From the NCBI RefSeq assembly GCF_024580525.1, contig NZ_JANIKQ010000002.1:62001-126000 (forward strand): a stretch of 64,000 nt of DNA. The letters are read 5' to 3'. This DNA is from Neisseria dentiae. GTDB lineage: Bacteria; Pseudomonadota; Gammaproteobacteria; Burkholderiales; Neisseriaceae. The notes beneath the pieces were generated by a model. The model ran no database searches. It saw nothing but the letters and a program-made list of their open reading frames with translations, and was not told where the DNA came from. Below, in pieces: positions 61,729 to 64,000 of this stretch. Positions within the stretch are counted from its first letter, which is position 1; the number at the start of each line of letters is the position of its first letter. The position numbers were made by a program, and so were the translations under genes.

Positions 61729-63903
61729 ACGGACCTCGTTTAGCATGGCGAGTTGTTGCTCGATTAAAGGGTTGGCGGCAAACGCCTCCGCAGGCTGCGG
61801 CAGTTTGCGCGCCCAGTTGGGGTAGCCTTCGGCGATGCCCGGCACGTTGAAATTTTCGGTCATGCCCAGCAGGTTTTCGATTTGCACGGCATAAAGCGCG
61901 CAGCGGCTCTCGGCGCCGAAACGGTGCACGGCGTTGAGCAGGGCGGCGTCTAAGTTTTCAGACGGCCTGTATCCGTGGGGCAGGCAATGTGTTTCTTTCA
62001 GCGCGCGGATCAAGTCTTCTTTATCGCGCCCGCGCTGCTGCAAGGCCGTCTGAAAAGCCGCTTCGCCCGGCAGCGAACCCAAAGCATACATGGTTTGTAA
62101 ATCGCTGCCCGCCCACCAGCCCGCCAGCGGCGCAACGTCGTGGGTGCTGGTTACGCACAGCGCCTGCCGGGGGTAGTGCTCGGGCAGCTCGTAACCGTGG
62201 GCGTGGCGGCTGAAATACATCACTTTGTAGGAAAAAATGCGGTAGCGGTCGAGCAGGCGGCGGGTGTCGTCGGGCACGGTGCCCAAGTCTTCGCCCACCA
62301 CCACGCAGCGGTTGCGGTGGCTTTCCAAGGCGAGAATGGCAAACAAAACTTCTTGGGGGTAATGCACATAAGCGCCGTTCTCGGCGGTTCCGCCGCCCAT
62401 CTTCCAAGCCGTTCCGCGTTGCGGCTCCTGGCCGTACTCTTCCGTACTGTCTGCGTCGCCGCGCCTTGAACGGCTTAGAATCTCGGCGGCAGCCTGTTCC
62501 GACACCACCCACCACAAACGGTTCAGCGACATCACATGGTCTATGCGCAGCACGCCGTAACAGCGCATATTCTCGCGTAATGTGGCGATAAACTCGCGGC
62601 AGCCGGTGCGGCGCATGGCCACGGGGTGCCACGGCGGCAGGTTCCAGTTTTGCCCCGCCGGGCCGAGCGGGTCGGGCGGCGCGCCCACCGACATTTCCAT
62701 GCAGTATTGGTTGCGCTTGAGCCAAGTGTCGGCCCCGCCGCGCGCCACGCCCACAGCCAAGTCGCCGTAAAGGCCGAGCCGCACGCCGTGCCGCGCCGCC
62801 GCCTCTTCCGCCTGCCGCAGCTGCACGGCGCACAGCCATTGCAGCCATTTGTAAAAACGGATTTCATCCTCGTGCGCTTTTGCAAACGCCTGCACCGCTT
62901 CACTTTGCGGATGATGGAATTCAGACGGCCACGCCGTCCAGCCGCTCTCTCCGCCCGCGCCGCCGTAGTGTTGGTCTAAAGCCTCAAACAGAGCGAAGCC
63001 GTCAAGCTCGCCGCCTTTTTCTTCTTCAAACTGTTTAAAGGCCGTCTGAAAAGGCTGCGCGGCACGGCTTTTACTTTTTTCAAAATCGGCAAACACCAGC
63101 AGCAGGGCCTCTTTTTTCAGTGCCCACACCGCCGCATAATCCACCGTTTCCGCCGAACGCACCGCCGCCAGCCGCGCCTGCACCGCTTCGCTTGCCAGCC
63201 ACTTGCGCGCCTTGGCGGCAAAACCGTATCCGGCAATAATGCCGCCCGCGTCGAGATACACGGCGTTCAGCCACAGGCGCGACGACGGGCTGTACGGGCT
63301 GGCGAAATCCGGCCGAGAAGTAAACAGCGCATGCAGCGGGTTGATGCCGATAAAGTCCACACCCCTATCGCCGCAAAACGCCGCTAGCCGCGCCAAATCA
63401 CCGAAATCGCCCATGCCCCAGTTGTGCGCCGAGCGCAGGCTGTAAAGCTGCACGGCCAACCCGTTCATACGCCCACCATCTGTTATTTCCGGCGGTTGGT
63501 AAGCGTGTTCGGGCGCAGCCACCACCAGCACACGGTGTTTCAGACGGCCTTTGTTAATAATTAAACGATAATAACCGCTGTCTAATGCAGATAAAAAAAC
63601 AGCAGAGCGGCGGCCGTCTGAATCCGACGCCGTAACCGTCTGCTGCTCATCATATTCGTTCGTTAAAGAGTAGCCGTCGTAACCCTCGAAATCGGGCGGC
63701 ACGGCCAGCTCGGCAGGCCGCTGCGCCGTTATGGCCGCCACATCGTCAAACTCCCCTTCCGGCACGTCTGCCTCCAAACGTGCGAGCAGAGCCTCCAGCA
63801 CCGCTTCTTTGGCCGGATGATAAACGCCGTCGATATCGTGGTAGCCGGCAGCCACCCCCGAACACGCGGCGCGTTCAAAAACCGAGTGATTACTCATATT
63901 CAT
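59509..63903 (-). CDS. MalQ-GlgB fusion: 4-alpha-glucanotransferase plus branching enzyme
   Basis: 1464 residues. Residues 1 to about 720 are a complete Mal[35 protein letters not shown], the catalytic Asp in [11 protein letters not shown] and Glu in [10 protein letters not shown], and [12 protein letters not shown]. Residues about 726-1464 are a complete GlgB with its two N-terminal beta modules ([31 protein letters not shown]), the nucleophile Asp in [13 protein letters not shown], and [14 protein letters not shown]. The fusion joins glucan transfer to branching. The frame is unbroken. Confidence 0.93.
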   Translation of the reverse strand: MNMSNHSVFERAACSGVAAGYHDIDGVYHPAKEAVLEALLARLEADVPEGEFDDVAAITAQRPAELAVPPDFEGYDGYSLTNEYDEQQTVTASDSDGRRSAVFLSALDSGYYRLIINKGRLKHRVLVVAAPEHAYQPPEITDGGRMNGLAVQLYSLRSAHNWGMGDFGDLARLAAFCGDRGVDFIGINPLHALFTSRPDFASPYSPSSRLWLNAVYLDAGGIIAGYGFAAKARKWLASEAVQARLAAVRSAETVDYAAVWALKKEALLLVFADFEKSKSRAAQPFQTAFKQFEEEKGGELDGFALFEALDQHYGGAGGESGWTAWPSEFHHPQSEAVQAFAKAHEDEIRFYKWLQWLCAVQLRQAEEAAARHGVRLGLYGDLAVGVARGGADTWLKRNQYCMEMSVGAPPDPLGPAGQNWNLPPWHPVAMRRTGCREFIATLRENMRCYGVLRIDHVMSLNRLWWVVSEQAAAEILSRSRRGDADSTEEYGQEPQRGTAWKMGGGTAENGAYVHYPQEVLFAILALESHRNRCVVVGEDLGTVPDDTRRLLDRYRIFSYKVMYFSRHAHGYELPEHYPRQALCVTSTHDVAPLAGWWAGSDLQTMYALGSLPGEAAFQTALQQRGRDKEDLIRALKETHCLPHGYRPSENLDAALLNAVHRFGAESRCALYAVQIENLLGMTENFNVPGIAEGYPNWARKLPQPAEAFAANPLIEQQLAMLNEVRMRKNSQTQPYPPLDDQERGTIDSLFFATHGNPFAYLGRHELAGTGEVVRCLVPDALAVDIVERGSGKLIAAAEKLDGRGFFAAVLPEGAPDYALSVQYSADGPSEKIEDPYRYGSHLQEMDEWLLTEGTHLRPYEALGAHPAEFDGVAGVNFAVWAPNAQRVSVIGEFNNWDGRRHVMRRHAASGIWEIFIPAVPFNALYKFEIRDAAGNVRQKADPFAFASELRPTTASVVRGLPEKMPEPAFRRQANAIDSPISIYEVHLGSWRRNLENNFWLTYEDLATELVNYVKDMGFTHIELLPVSEYPFDGSWGYQATGLYSPTSRFGSPQQLQALVQAAHNAGIGVILDWVVGHFPVDDHGLNHFDGTPLYEHADPREGYHQDWNTLIYNFGRTEVKNYLQGNALYWIERFGFDGLRVDAVASMIYRDYSRKEGEWIPNQYGGRENLEAINFLRDTNTMLQQEVPAAAEIAEESTSFANVTRAEGLNFQYKWNMGWMNDTLRYMKEDPVNRKYHHNLMTFGMMYQYSENFVLPISHDEVVHGKGSLLAKMPGDAWQKFANLRAYYGFMWGYPGKKLLFMGCEFAQGREWNYNEALDWFLLEEAHGGLWHKGVQDYVRDLNHTYRRHAPLYQLDQWPEGFEWLVADDGNNSVFAFERRDREGNRLIVVSNFTPVVRENYRIGVNAAGTYREVMNSDGLQYQGSGVSSGATVATEAVESHGRPQSLNLTLPPLATVWLYLEKE

Positions 63904-64000
63904 TAATATATTGTTTGTGAAGTTGATTTTTTAATTTTGGCGCAGGTTGGGCAATAGTAATATAAATCCGCCGTTTTGTCGTAGGTAATTTCGTGTAGGA
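63904..64000 (-). promoter_or_regulatory. Region upstream of the glycogen cluster
   Basis: Only 97 bases are visible. On the minus strand it is AT-rich with TATATTAATG running into the start codon, and TTTATATTAC farther up could be a -10 box. No clear -35 is seen. Confidence 0.3.

Overview
The window is from a Neisseria chromosome. The 12-mer AGGCCGTCTGAA (the AG-type DNA uptake sequence, DUS) is scattered throughout and often forms inverted pairs after genes. Several Correia-type repeats (TATAGTG...CACTATA ends) are present, and the tmRNA tag reads ANDETYALAA. The AG-DUS, a glycogen gene cluster and cydAB argue against N. meningitidis or N. gonorrhoeae and for a commensal or animal-associated species; the species itself is not resolved.

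Bases 1 to about 32743 are most of a Mu-like transposable prophage, cut by the left window edge and read mainly on the minus strand. From the host junction inward: transposase end sites, a LexA-type (S24) repressor on the plus strand, an operator/divergent-promoter region, a Ner-like regulator, the DDE transposase (MuA) and its AAA ATPase (MuB), a run of small early genes (with DUF3164, an HU protein, gp16/GemA-like and Mor), a lysis block (amidase, holin candidate, Rz/Rz1), packaging and head genes (gp27, gp28, gp29, F, G, I/Z, T) and tail genes (gp35-38, sheath, tube, gp41 with a -1 frameshift, tape measure, N, P, gp45). The phage interrupts an NAD-dependent epimerase gene whose 3' part remains at 32744-33141.

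Several genes do not belong to the Mu core and look like cargo (morons). They are an AT-rich two-gene cassette at 5825-7148 (a 295-residue soluble protein plus a 147-residue four-helix membrane protein, RexA/RexB-like in layout, with its own promoter and a long inverted repeat), a plus-strand AT-rich gene at 18204-18473, a plus-strand DUF1508 gene at 20044-20214 with its own terminator, and a lipoprotein gene at 21996-22637 between two terminators. The 5825-7148 cassette is the best candidate for an undescribed system.

From 32744 to 50000 the chromosome carries housekeeping genes: ubiJ, purN, a DUF3108 gene, mnmA, fadD, a Bfd-like ferredoxin, ssrA, DUF1841 and DUF456 genes, cydAB, an aromatic/aspartate aminotransferase, rpiA, ispF, a formate/nitrite transporter, a sugar transporter with a PfkB sugar kinase, then dusC (50193-51158).

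From 51434 to 63903, read leftward, lies a glycogen cluster: a natural MalQ-GlgB fusion, glgX, glgC, glgA, glgP. Together these make ADP-glucose, elongate and branch glycogen, then phosphorolyse and debranch it. Both of its larger internal gaps are filled with small non-autonomous repeats, and one of these supplies the glgA stop codon.
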